A stretch of DNA of 64,000 bases, from positions 1-64,000 of the forward strand of contig NZ_JAKHSK010000024.1 of the NCBI RefSeq assembly GCF_023499215.1, read 5' to 3'. Every line of letters starts with the position of its first letter. Position 1 is the stretch's first letter. Positions 55,356 through 63,619 of this stretch are shown here, one piece after another. Origin of the DNA: Zunongwangia pacifica (GTDB taxonomy: Bacteria; Bacteroidota; Bacteroidia; Flavobacteriales; Flavobacteriaceae). Below the pieces are notes generated by a model. The model was not told where the DNA came from. It searched no databases and saw nothing but the letters and a program-made list of their open reading frames with translations. A program made the position numbers and the translations under genes.

Positions 55356-56342
55356 ATGCCTCAAATCACCAAAGACAACGTCCTGGAAATTCTAGGCAAA
55401 AAGATTTTACCCGGTAAAAGCGCTACCATTAACCTTAATATGGCGAAACTCTATACCACAACTTCTGTAGAAGTGCCTGTAATTATAGAGCGTTCTAAAA
55501 ATCCGGGGCCTGTGGTTTTAATTACCGCCGGTATTCATGGTGACGAGCTGAATGGGGTAGAAATCGTAAGACAGCTTATTAGTAAAGAAATTAATAAGCC
55601 TAAATGCGGCACTACCATTTGCATACCGGTCATGAATGTTTTTGGCTTTTTAAATATGGCTCGTGAATTTCCCGATGGGCGCGACCTTAATCGAATGTTC
55701 CCGGGAACTAAAAACGGATCGCTTGCCGGTAGGTTTGCCTTTCAATTTGTTCAGGAAATTTTACCAATCGCAGATTTCTGCCTGGACTTTCACACCGGTG
55801 GGGCAAGCCGTTTTAACGTAGCCCAAATTCGGGTAAAAAAAGGTGACAAACACAGCATCGAATTAGCGAATATCTTTAAAGCGCCCTTTACCATCGTTTC
55901 TACTACGATTACTAAGTCGTATCGTGAAACCTGTTCTAAAATGGGCATTCCTATTTTACTTTTTGAAGGCGGAAAATCTCAGGATAGCAATAAAGAAATT
56001 GCAAGACAGGGAGTAGAAGGCACCATGCGGATTCTGGATCATCTAAACATGCTTAAAACTAAATTTGAGCTTCCCGATGCACACGCTGAGCCTATTTTGA
56101 TTGAAAACACCACCTGGATGCGTGCTAAGTACAGCGGCCTTTTACATCTTAAGGTTCCCTGCGGAAAGCATGTAGAAAAAGGAGAATATATTGGTACGAT
56201 TACCGATCCTTACGGAAAATTCAGGCATAAGATAAAGTCCCGAAATCAGGGGTATATCATCAATGTGAATGAAGCTCCTATTGTGTATCAGGGTGATGCC
56301 ATTTTTCATATTTCAACTGCATCAAAAGTGACCGATGAATAA
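55356..56342 (+). CDS. Succinylglutamate desuccinylase/aspartoacylase family metallopeptidase
   Basis: The 328-residue protein has the M14-like zinc site motifs GIHGDELNGVEIVR (about 59-72), GRDLNRMFPG (about 107-116) and DFHTGGASRFN (about 143-153). Family members remove acyl or amino acid groups from amide bonds. It follows rimK by 8 bases, which suggests action on RimK products, for example removal of added glutamates; that is inference from context only. Confidence 0.9.
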   Translation: MPQITKDNVLEILGKKILPGKSATINLNMAKLYTTTSVEVPVIIERSKNPGPVVLITAGIHGDELNGVEIVRQLISKEINKPKCGTTICIPVMNVFGFLNMAREFPDGRDLNRMFPGTKNGSLAGRFAFQFVQEILPIADFCLDFHTGGASRFNVAQIRVKKGDKHSIELANIFKAPFTIVSTTITKSYRETCSKMGIPILLFEGGKSQDSNKEIARQGVEGTMRILDHLNMLKTKFELPDAHAEPILIENTTWMRAKYSGLLHLKVPCGKHVEKGEYIGTITDPYGKFRHKIKSRNQGYIINVNEAPIVYQGDAIFHISTASKVTDE

Positions 56343-56898
56343 AACCGAACTTCGTAAAAAATACAAGACTTTACGTATCGATCTTTCTCCTGAAGTTATT
56401 GAAGAATATAGTTTAGAAATCGCCAATAATCTGCTGAAATTAGATATTTGGGAAGGCGAATTTTATCACCTGTTCTTAAGTATCGCTGAACAGAAAGAAG
56501 TGGATACCGAGTTTATTTTACACATTCTTCAGGGTAAGGATAAAAATGTGGTTATCCCAAGAACCGATATCGAGCATAACCACTTAATCAATTATTTACT
56601 TACCGAAACTACCAAAATCAAAAAAAACAGGTGGAATATTCCTGAACCTGTAGACGGCATCGAAATTCTTTCAGAAAAAATAGATGTGGTTTTTGTGCCT
56701 TTACTTGCTTTCGATAAAAATGGTCACCGCATTGGCTATGGCAAAGGCTACTACGATAAATTTTTAAGCACCTGTAAACCTGATATTATTAAAATAGGAC
56801 TCTCTTTTTACGAAGCTGAAGAGGCTTTTGAAGATGTTTACGCCAGTGACATTCCGCTTGATTATTGCATAACTCCGAAGAAAGTATATAGATTTTAG
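56335..56898 (+). CDS. 5-Formyltetrahydrofolate cyclo-ligase
   Basis: The enzyme converts 5-formyl-THF to 5,10-methenyl-THF with ATP. The 187-residue protein has LRKKYKTLRIDLSPE at the N-terminus and the family motif GHRIGYGKGYYDKFLS (about 139-154). It overlaps the previous gene by 8 bases, so it belongs to the rim cluster transcript. The length is normal. Confidence 0.93.
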   Translation: MNKTELRKKYKTLRIDLSPEVIEEYSLEIANNLLKLDIWEGEFYHLFLSIAEQKEVDTEFILHILQGKDKNVVIPRTDIEHNHLINYLLTETTKIKKNRWNIPEPVDGIEILSEKIDVVFVPLLAFDKNGHRIGYGKGYYDKFLSTCKPDIIKIGLSFYEAEEAFEDVYASDIPLDYCITPKKVYRF

Positions 56899-56920
56899 AA
56901 TATAGGACCTATCTTTTTTA

Positions 56921-56945
56921 TGTTGAATGTTGAATTTTGAGTGAA
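56921..56945. repeat. Heptad repeat run
   Basis: The units TGTTGAA, TGTTGAA and TTTTGAG, then TGAAC, stand directly before the first 373-base repeat copy. They are of the same heptad type as the flanks of the four-helix-bundle genes. Confidence 0.65.
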
Positions 56946-57284
56946 CTTCGTTGTCATTTCGACCCTGCCTCGCCGGCAGGCAGGTGAAGCGCAGCGGAAT
57001 GGAGAAATCGCAATCAAGATAGACGTTCAAAGTTTAAAAGTTCAAGGTTCAAAAGTTGTTGTATCGAGAAGCCTTTGCAGTAATTTACAAATTTTCTCTA
57101 TTAGACTAAATAATAAAGTTATTCAAAATTAATAGGCCTGCTTCCTGATTCTTGCGTCTCTTCTCTATATCCTAACTTCTACCAGAAAAAAGATCTCTCC
57201 GCTCCGGTCGAGATGACGAAGTACTTTTTTTGCTTTCCCTTCTTCTATTTAAATCTGCCCATTACAAAAATAGGATGACTATTT
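56941..57284. repeat. 373-base-spaced tandem repeat, copy 1
   Basis: This unit is nearly identical to 57314-57657 at an offset of 373 bases. It contains a family B palindrome (56953-57008), a heptad array (57025-57053), a second short family B hairpin (57191-57217) and a T-rich tail. An open frame of 63 codons within it consists only of repeat sequence and I do not consider it a gene. A related tail lies at about 45-120. Confidence 0.9.
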
Positions 57285-57313
57285 TATGTTGAATTCTTGA
57301 AGCTAAGTTTTGA

Positions 57314-57657
57314 ATGAACTTCGTCGTCATTTCGACCCTGCCTTGCCGGCAGGCAGGTGAAGCGCAGCGGAATGGAGAAATCTCAATCAAGATAGACGTT
57401 CAAAGTTTAAAAGTTCAAGGTTCAAAAGTTGTTGTATCGAGAAGCCTTTGCAGTAATTTACAAATTTTCTCTATTAGACTAAATAATAAAGTTATTCAAA
57501 ATTAATAGGCCTGCTTCCTGATTCTTGCGTCTCTTCTCTATATCCTAACTTCTACCAGAAAAAAGATCTCTCCGCTCCGGTCGAGATGACGAAGTACTTT
57601 TTTTGCTTTCCCTTCTTATATTGAAATCTGCCCATTACAAACATAGGACGACTATTT
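57314..57657. repeat. 373-base-spaced tandem repeat, copy 2
   Basis: The second copy differs from copy 1 at about ten positions in the compared part, mostly near the ends (for example CCTTGCC against CCTCGCC in the family B core). The middle part is identical as far as I can see, pointing to a recent duplication or conversion. The whole gap 56899-57720 holds only these repeats. Confidence 0.9.
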
Positions 57658-57720
57658 CCCTGGGCGAATTAAGCTAAAGCTAAGAGCTGAAAGCTATAGG
57701 CTATACGGCTATAAACTTTA

Positions 57721-58329
57721 CTACTCTTTCTCCTCTTTCGGGAAAGCTCTTTTGTTGAATAATAGCAATAAAATAACACCAATACTTATCGAAGAATCGG
57801 CAATATTAAAAACGGGTTCAAAAAATGTAAAGAATTTACCACCCCAAAACGGGATCCACTCTGGCAAATAACCTTCGTATAAGGGAAAATAAAGCATGTC
57901 TACCACCTTTCCGTGAAAAAGTGTTCCATAGCCACCGCCTTCGGGTAAAAAGGTCGCTACCTTGTTATAACTATCGCTAAAAGTAATTCCGTAGAAAACA
58001 GAATCGATAATATTTCCAAAAGCACCTGCAAAAATCAGAGCGATTGAGGTAATTAAAATTCGGCTTCCGTTTTTCTTTACAGAATCTACCAGCCAGTACC
58101 CTATTCCAAAAATGGCCACTAAACGGAAAAGCGTAAGTGCCAGTTTCCCATACTGTCCCGGGATTTTGGTTCCCCAGGCCATTCCTTCGTTTTCAACAAA
58201 AAGAATTCTAAACCAATCAAGAACATTAACTTCTTCCCCAAGTTTAAAATGTGTTTTGATATAAATTTTAGATATCTGATCGATTAAAAGAACTATAAAT
58301 ATTATTAGGCCTGCTTTCTTTAAAGACAT
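57721..58329 (-). CDS. lspA: Lipoprotein signal peptidase (prolipoprotein signal peptidase II)
   Basis: This inner-membrane aspartyl protease cleaves lipoprotein precursors before the lipid-modified Cys. The 202-residue protein has four membrane helices and the motifs LIDQISKIYI (about 16-25), FVENEGMAWG (about 49-58), GNIIDSVFYG (first catalytic Asp, about 109-118) and FNIADSSISIG (second catalytic Asp, about 173-183). It is longer than E. coli LspA (164) because of inserts common in Bacteroidota. It serves the many lipoproteins of this window. Confidence 0.95.
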   Translation of the reverse strand: MSLKKAGLIIFIVLLIDQISKIYIKTHFKLGEEVNVLDWFRILFVENEGMAWGTKIPGQYGKLALTLFRLVAIFGIGYWLVDSVKKNGSRILITSIALIFAGAFGNIIDSVFYGITFSDSYNKVATFLPEGGGYGTLFHGKVVDMLYFPLYEGYLPEWIPFWGGKFFTFFEPVFNIADSSISIGVILLLLFNKRAFPKEEKE

Positions 58330-58366
58330 TTCTTTTTTTGTTAAAAACGCACCAAAAATACTAATA

Positions 58367-58999
58367 TTATTTAGTTTTTCGCACGCTTATGTCACCATTA
58401 ATTGAAGTTAATTTAATTTGATGCATTCCGTAGAGATCTTTATCGACCAAAACTTTACCATGCCTGCTTTTTGCTATTATTTCTCCAGAAACTACTTCAG
58501 CATCAATATCTCCCTTATAGGTATTAACGGTTGCATTTCCATCAAAATCTTTCAAATTGCAATAGCCTCGCTGAAGATTGGCCGAAAAACTTTCGAATTT
58601 CCCTGAAACCGTCAAAGAAGCTGAGTTAGAACTAACAATAAGCCGCTTATCTTCTGGCATATAAAGATTTAATTCTAGCGAAAATACTTTATGTGCACTC
58701 AGTTTATCAAAACCACCTACCAGTTGTTGTGGATATTGAGTTTCGATATAAAGCCTGCCGTTTTTTAAACTTGTTTTTAAGCGAATATCATTAACATACT
58801 CTCCTTCAGAATGACTTTTATATTTTAAAGTCTCTCTTTTCTCACTAATGATATTGATTTTAAAAACTTCATCGGCATCGATAATAACTTCTTTAAAGTC
58901 TGAAGTTAAGATATTCTGTGTATCCTTTTGAGCTAACATCATAACTGTTCCTGCAAAAAAACACATTAAAAACATGCAATATCGATTCGCTATTTTCAT
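58367..58999 (-). CDS. Exported protein with DUF4097-like beta-helix pattern
   Basis: The 210-residue product has a signal peptide ending near MMLAQ (about 24). The rest is made of short regular strands, for example RLIVSSNSASLTVSGKFES, ANLQRGYCNLKDFDGNATV and TYKGDIDAEVVSG, as in DUF4097/DUF2807 right-handed beta-helix proteins. The function is unknown. It lies between the DksA-like gene and lspA; a terminator just upstream separates it from the former. Confidence 0.72.
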   Translation of the reverse strand: MKIANRYCMFLMCFFAGTVMMLAQKDTQNILTSDFKEVIIDADEVFKINIISEKRETLKYKSHSEGEYVNDIRLKTSLKNGRLYIETQYPQQLVGGFDKLSAHKVFSLELNLYMPEDKRLIVSSNSASLTVSGKFESFSANLQRGYCNLKDFDGNATVNTYKGDIDAEVVSGEIIAKSRHGKVLVDKDLYGMHQIKLTSINGDISVRKTK

Positions 59000-59015
59000 A
59001 TTAGTTATAGCACAA

Positions 59016-59043
59016 AAAACGCTCCTTAAAACGGGAGCGTTTC
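59016..59043 (-). terminator. Rho-independent terminator of ileS and the DksA-like gene
   Basis: The arms AACGCTCC (about 59018-59025) and GGAGCGTT (about 59034-59041) enclose an AT-rich loop; six T follow on the minus strand. It lies about 200 bases past the stop at 59240. The gap 59000-59239 is otherwise empty as far as I can see. Confidence 0.8.
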
Positions 59044-59239
59044 ATTTTTTGATCAAATACCTAATGGCATAACCAGACAAAACGCTTTAATAAGCATTTT
59101 AATTTCGGTTAAAACTAAAACTCCTCAGGTAAAGCCCATAAGGTATTTACTGGAAAAAACCATTTTTATTTCAAGTCATTCCATCCTGAAGTTATCAGGA
59201 CGGGATCGACGTATTTAATCTCGATTATCGAGTAAAGTT

Positions 59240-59623
59240 TTATCGCTGCATATTTTTAGCCTCGATACTTAAAGTGGCATGAGGAACCAGCTTTAAACGC
59301 TCTTTATTAATTAATTTTCCGGTAACGCGACATATCCCATAGGTTTTATTCTCGATACGCATTAAAGCATTTTTAAGATCGCGAATAAATTTCTCCTGAC
59401 GGATGGCCAATTGAGAATTCGCTTCTTTACTCATGGTTTCACTACCTTCTTCAAATGCCTTAAACGTTGGGGATGTATCATCTGTACCGTTATTCCCGTC
59501 GTTTTTATAAGCATTTTGGTAAATCTCTAGTTGTTCCTTTGCTTTGGCGATTTTACCTTGAATTAGCTCTTTAAATTCGGCCAATTCCGCATCGCTGAAA
59601 CGCTCTTTTACTTCGGTTGACAT
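59240..59623 (-). CDS. DksA/TraR-like protein without the four-Cys zinc finger
   Basis: The 127-residue protein has the coiled-coil N-terminus (about 10-45), the central DDTSPTFKAFEEGSETMSKE and the C-terminal globular part with YGICRVTGKLINKERL, followed by PHATLSIEAKNMQR. Only one cysteine remains where DksA has four, so no zinc finger can form. DksA binds the RNA polymerase secondary channel and works with ppGpp; whether this form does so is unknown. It follows ileS by 7 bases, and the order ileS - DksA-like - lspA is common in Flavobacteriia. Confidence 0.9.
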   Translation of the reverse strand: MSTEVKERFSDAELAEFKELIQGKIAKAKEQLEIYQNAYKNDGNNGTDDTSPTFKAFEEGSETMSKEANSQLAIRQEKFIRDLKNALMRIENKTYGICRVTGKLINKERLKLVPHATLSIEAKNMQR

Positions 59624-59630
59624 AAGCTGC

Positions 59631-62600
59631 TTAGTTTTTTGTGATTAATAATTTTGTAGTTACATCGTCAAATTCGACATCTACTCCTTCTTTTACTACT
59701 TCTGCAAGTTCGAGCGCTGCAGTTAAAGTTTCCGTTTTAATATAGGTTATATTATCCTTCACAGCATCCTCGACAATGCCGTCTTTTTGTAACGTTACAT
59801 TAATCGTATCGGTCACTTCGAATCCGCTGTCCTTTCTCATATTCTGAATTCGGTTTACCAATTCTCTCGCAACTCCTTCTTTTTTGAGTTCTGGCGAGAT
59901 AGTAACGTCTAGTGCGACAGTTATATTGCCACTGCTAGCCACAAGCCATCCTTCGATATCCTGTGATGAAATTTCAACTTCGTCGGAAGACAAAATAATC
60001 ATTTTTCCGTTTACTTCGACATTAATTTCACCCTCCCTTTCAATAGTTGAAATATCTTCTGGAGTAAATTGATTTATTTTAGCAACCACAGGTTTCATCT
60101 CTTTACCAAAACGTGGGCCAAGTACTCTAAAATTAGGCTTCACCTGCTTTACAAGTATTCCTGAAGCATCATCGATCAATTCAACTTCCTTTACATTTAC
60201 TTCAGATTTTATAAGATCCTGTACTGCTAAAATTTCTTCTCCTTGTTCTTTATCCAATACCGGAATCATAATGCGTTGTAGCGGCTGTCTTACCTTAATC
60301 ATTTCTTTTTTACGTAATGAAAGCACTAAACTTGAAATTGTTTGCGCCTTTTCCATCTTACGTTCTAAAGATTTATCTACAAATTTCTCATCGAAAACAG
60401 GGAATAAAGCGGTGTGAACCGACTCGTATTTCTCTTTTTTCGTGGTGCTATTCAAATCTTTATACAAAGCATCCATAAAGAACGGTGCCACAGGTGCACC
60501 AAGCTTGGCTACCGTTTCCAAACAGGTATATAAAGTTTGGTATGCTGAAATTTTATCCTGCTGGTAATCCCCTTTCCAGAATCTTCTTCGGCTTAATCGT
60601 ACAAACCAGTTACTAAGGTTTTCCTGAACAAATTCTGAAATAACCCGAGTAGCCCTTGTAGGTTCGTAATCGGCATAGAATTTATCTACTTTTTCAATTA
60701 ACGTATGCAATTCTGAAAGGATCCAGCGATCGATTTCCGGACGTTCTTCTAATGGAACATCTGCTTCAGCATACGTAAAATTATCGATGTTTGCATATAG
60801 CGTAAAGAACGAGTAGGTATTATAAAGTGTCCCGAAGAATTTACGGCTTACTTCTCCAATTCCCTCAATATCAAACTTCAGGTTATCCCATGGATTCGCG
60901 TTAGAGATCATGTACCAGCGTGTCGCATCTGGGCCGTAAACCGATAAGGTTTCGAAAGGATCTACAGCATTTCCAAGACGCTTGGACATTTTTTGTCCGT
61001 TTTTATCTAGAACCAATCCATTTGACACTACATTTTTATACGCCACATCGTCGAAAGTCATGGTCGCAATCGCGTGAAGTGTATAGAACCAACCACGGGT
61101 TTGATCTACACCCTCCGCAATAAAATCGGCTTTACGCCAGTCTTTTTCAACTTTTTCTTTATTCTCGAATGGGTAGTGCCATTGTGCATACGGCATAGAA
61201 CCGGAATCGAACCATACATCGATAAGATCGGCTTCACGCTTCATTGGTTTACCTGAATCGGAAAGCAATGTTATCGTATCTACTACATTTTTATGAAGAT
61301 CTACATTGGCGTAGTTTTCTTCACTCATATCGCCGATTTTAAAATCAGCAAAAATATCTTTATCCATCACTCCGGCTTCAACAGCTTTGGTGATTTCTAT
61401 TTTTAATTCTTCTACAGAACCGATAATTTTTTCTTCTCTTCCGTCTTCAGTTCTCCAAATTGGTAGCGGAATTCCCCAATATCGACTTCGGGATAAATTC
61501 CAGTCATTTGCATTTGCCAGCCAGTTTCCAAAACGGCCTTCTCCGGTAGATTTTGGTTTCCAGTTGATACCGGTGTTCAGTTCGTGCATACGATCCTTTA
61601 CATCGGTTACCTTAATAAACCATGAATCTAACGGATAATATAAAATTGGCTTATCGGTACGCCAGCAGTTTGGATAACTGTGTACATATTTTTCCACCTT
61701 AAAAGCCCTGTTTTCTTCCTTCAGTTTAATCGCGATTTCTACATCTACCGATTTCTCTGGAACTTCAGTATCATCATAATATTCGTTCTTCACATACTTA
61801 CCGGCAAATTCATCCATTTCTGGTCTAAATTTCCCCTGAAGATCTACTAATGGCACTAAATTATCATTCTCATCTTTTACCAACATTGGCGGAACCGGCG
61901 GTGTTGCCTGTTTGGCCACCATGGCATCATCGGCACCAAAAGTCGGTGCGGTATGAACGATCCCGGTACCATCTTCAGTCGTAACGAAATCTCCTGAAAT
62001 TACACGGAAAGCATTTTCAGGATGTTCAAAAGGCAACGTATATGGCAATAATTGCTCATATTTGATCCCTACAAGATCTTTCCCAACGTAAGATTCTCCA
62101 ACTAGGAAAGGTATTTTTCCTGCCTTGCCGGCAGGCAGGTTATCGCCTTCCTGGTACGTTTTCAGCTCTTCTTCGCTCTCTACTTCTTTAAATTTCTTAT
62201 CGAATTGTTTACGCGCCAGTTCTTTTGCCACCACAATCGTGATAGGCTGAAACGTATATTGATTGTAGGTTTTAACCGTTACATATTCAATTTTTGGCCC
62301 AACAGTAAGCGCGGTATTGGATGGAAGTGTCCACGGAGTGGTTGTCCAGGCAATTAAGAATACATCTTCTGTATGCTCTTTTAAACCAGCGGGCAATGTC
62401 TCTTTTTTGGTTTTAAACATTGCGGTAACCGTAGTATCGGAAACATCCTGATACGTTCCCGGTTGGTTAAGCTCATGTGAACTTAAACCGGTACCCGCTT
62501 TTGGAGAATATGGCTGGATGGTATAGCCTTTATAAATAAGACCTTTGTTATAGATCTGCTTTAAAAGATACCAAACCGTTTCCATATATTTTGGCTTGTA

Positions 62601-63056
62601 AGTGATATAAGGGTCGTCCATATCTACCCAATATCCCATCTTTTCGGTAAGGTCGTTCCAGATATCTGTGTAACGCATTACCGCATTTTTACAGGCCTCG
62701 TTATATTGCTCTACACTAATTTTAGTGCCAATATCTTCTTTGGTGATCCCAAGTTCTTTTTCTACGCCAAGCTCTACCGGAAGACCATGAGTATCCCAAC
62801 CTGCTTTACGCTTTACCTGAAATCCTTTTTGAGTTTTATACCTACAAAAAATATCCTTAATCGATCTTGCCATCACGTGGTGAATCCCCGGCAATCCGTT
62901 AGCCGATGGTGGGCCTTCAAAAAATATGAATGGCTTTTCACCTTCACGTGAAGTTATACTCTTTTCAAATATTTGGTTTTCCTTCCAATACTTTAATGTC
63001 TCCTCTGCAACTTTTGGCAAGTCAAGTCCTTTATATTCAGGGAACTTTGTGCTCAT
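59631..63056 (-). CDS. ileS: Isoleucyl-tRNA synthetase, with an in-frame repeat-derived insert
   Basis: The enzyme charges tRNA-Ile and edits valine. The class I motifs are seen as PSANGLPGIHH (HIGH region, about 50-60) and KNGQKMSKRLGN (KMSKS loop, about 690-700). WTTTPWTLPSNTAL belongs to the editing domain, and NLSRSRYWGIPLP is present in the catalytic core. The length of 1141 is normal for the Bacteroidota form. In the editing domain the residues NLPAGKAG (about 306-313) are encoded by the palindromic core of the family B repeat (62119-62139) and look like an insertion between EGD and KIPFLVGE. Confidence 0.97.
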   Translation of the reverse strand: MSTKFPEYKGLDLPKVAEETLKYWKENQIFEKSITSREGEKPFIFFEGPPSANGLPGIHHVMARSIKDIFCRYKTQKGFQVKRKAGWDTHGLPVELGVEKELGITKEDIGTKISVEQYNEACKNAVMRYTDIWNDLTEKMGYWVDMDDPYITYKPKYMETVWYLLKQIYNKGLIYKGYTIQPYSPKAGTGLSSHELNQPGTYQDVSDTTVTAMFKTKKETLPAGLKEHTEDVFLIAWTTTPWTLPSNTALTVGPKIEYVTVKTYNQYTFQPITIVVAKELARKQFDKKFKEVESEEELKTYQEGDNLPAGKAGKIPFLVGESYVGKDLVGIKYEQLLPYTLPFEHPENAFRVISGDFVTTEDGTGIVHTAPTFGADDAMVAKQATPPVPPMLVKDENDNLVPLVDLQGKFRPEMDEFAGKYVKNEYYDDTEVPEKSVDVEIAIKLKEENRAFKVEKYVHSYPNCWRTDKPILYYPLDSWFIKVTDVKDRMHELNTGINWKPKSTGEGRFGNWLANANDWNLSRSRYWGIPLPIWRTEDGREEKIIGSVEELKIEITKAVEAGVMDKDIFADFKIGDMSEENYANVDLHKNVVDTITLLSDSGKPMKREADLIDVWFDSGSMPYAQWHYPFENKEKVEKDWRKADFIAEGVDQTRGWFYTLHAIATMTFDDVAYKNVVSNGLVLDKNGQKMSKRLGNAVDPFETLSVYGPDATRWYMISNANPWDNLKFDIEGIGEVSRKFFGTLYNTYSFFTLYANIDNFTYAEADVPLEERPEIDRWILSELHTLIEKVDKFYADYEPTRATRVISEFVQENLSNWFVRLSRRRFWKGDYQQDKISAYQTLYTCLETVAKLGAPVAPFFMDALYKDLNSTTKKEKYESVHTALFPVFDEKFVDKSLERKMEKAQTISSLVLSLRKKEMIKVRQPLQRIMIPVLDKEQGEEILAVQDLIKSEVNVKEVELIDDASGILVKQVKPNFRVLGPRFGKEMKPVVAKINQFTPEDISTIEREGEINVEVNGKMIILSSDEVEISSQDIEGWLVASSGNITVALDVTISPELKKEGVARELVNRIQNMRKDSGFEVTDTINVTLQKDGIVEDAVKDNITYIKTETLTAALELAEVVKEGVDVEFDDVTTKLLITKN
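62119..62139. repeat. Family B palindromic core inside ileS
   Basis: The 21 bases starting CCTGCCTTGCCGGCAGG and ending CAGG are identical to the core of the intergenic copy at about 57339-57359. The core can fold on itself along its whole length, with one G-T pair. Here it lies within the ileS frame without breaking it. Confidence 0.85.
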
Positions 63057-63300
63057 TTCCTCAAAATTTCTAATGATGTGCGAAAATAAGGAATTTTGAT
63101 AAAACAGCGGTTGCTATCTTCTTAAATTACCCATTCTTAGGAATATTAATCTATTGGTAAAACCGAATTAAAGAAAAGGTAATATTTGGGAGGTATTTTT
63201 ATATTTTTTTTAAAGTCGATAGCGAAGCGGTTGAAAGTTTACAGAGGTTTAGTTGTTGGTTACTAGCTGTTAGCTTTTAGCGATCAGCTGTCAGCCTTAT

Positions 63301-63327
63301 GAGATGCTGAATCAAGTTCAGCATGAC
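63301..63327. repeat. Dispersed hairpin repeat (family A), single arm
   Basis: GATGCTGAATCAAGTTCAGC, then ATGAC, is the right-hand half of the family A unit; no matching left half is seen. It lies in the 563-base gap 63057-63619, which otherwise holds two family B copies and a heptad run, and no gene. Confidence 0.7.
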
Positions 63328-63400
63328 CAAATTGTAATAAAATAACTCTAAAATTATAGTTTCTTATTTGATCGATTTTAAAACCAGCTTAGGAAAGAGT

Positions 63401-63509
63401 GTCATCTCGACCGGAGCGGAGAGATCTTAATTACGATATAGGTTCTAGAATCGATTTCTACGTTCCGCTACGCTTCACCTGCCTGTCGGCGAGGCAGGGT
63501 CGAAATGAC
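63401..63509. repeat. Pair of family B repeats in opposite orientation
   Basis: A short copy (GTCATCTCGACCGGAGCGGA at 63401, ending GAGATC) and a full copy (63462-63509, with the core CCTGCCTGTCGGCGAGGCAG and ending TCGAAATGAC) face each other, like the two hairpins inside each 373-base repeat, but inverted relative to those. Confidence 0.75.
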
Positions 63510-63518
63510 AACAAAGTT

Positions 63519-63546
63519 CATTCAAAATTAAGCTTTCAAAATTCAA
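63519..63546. repeat. Heptad repeat run
   Basis: The units CATTCAA, AATTAAG, CTTTCAA and AATTCAA follow one another at exactly 7-base spacing, immediately after a family B repeat, as at 56921 and 131. Confidence 0.7.
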
Positions 63547-63619
63547 TATAAAAAACGTTTATTCTCGTGTTTCCTGGTTCTTAATTCTTGCCTCCTGTTT
63601 ATTGGCCATTTTCAACTCT

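Noticed and set aside
56941-57505. Two nearly identical 63-codon ORFs, one in each copy of the tandem repeat
   Set aside because: They are translations of the repeat itself, including the palindromic core and heptads; the same frame does not exist in other copies, and composition is not protein-like.
56941-57657. Possible CRISPR-like array because of repeated units
   Set aside because: Only two units, each over 340 bases, with identical instead of unique spacers, and no cas genes in the window.
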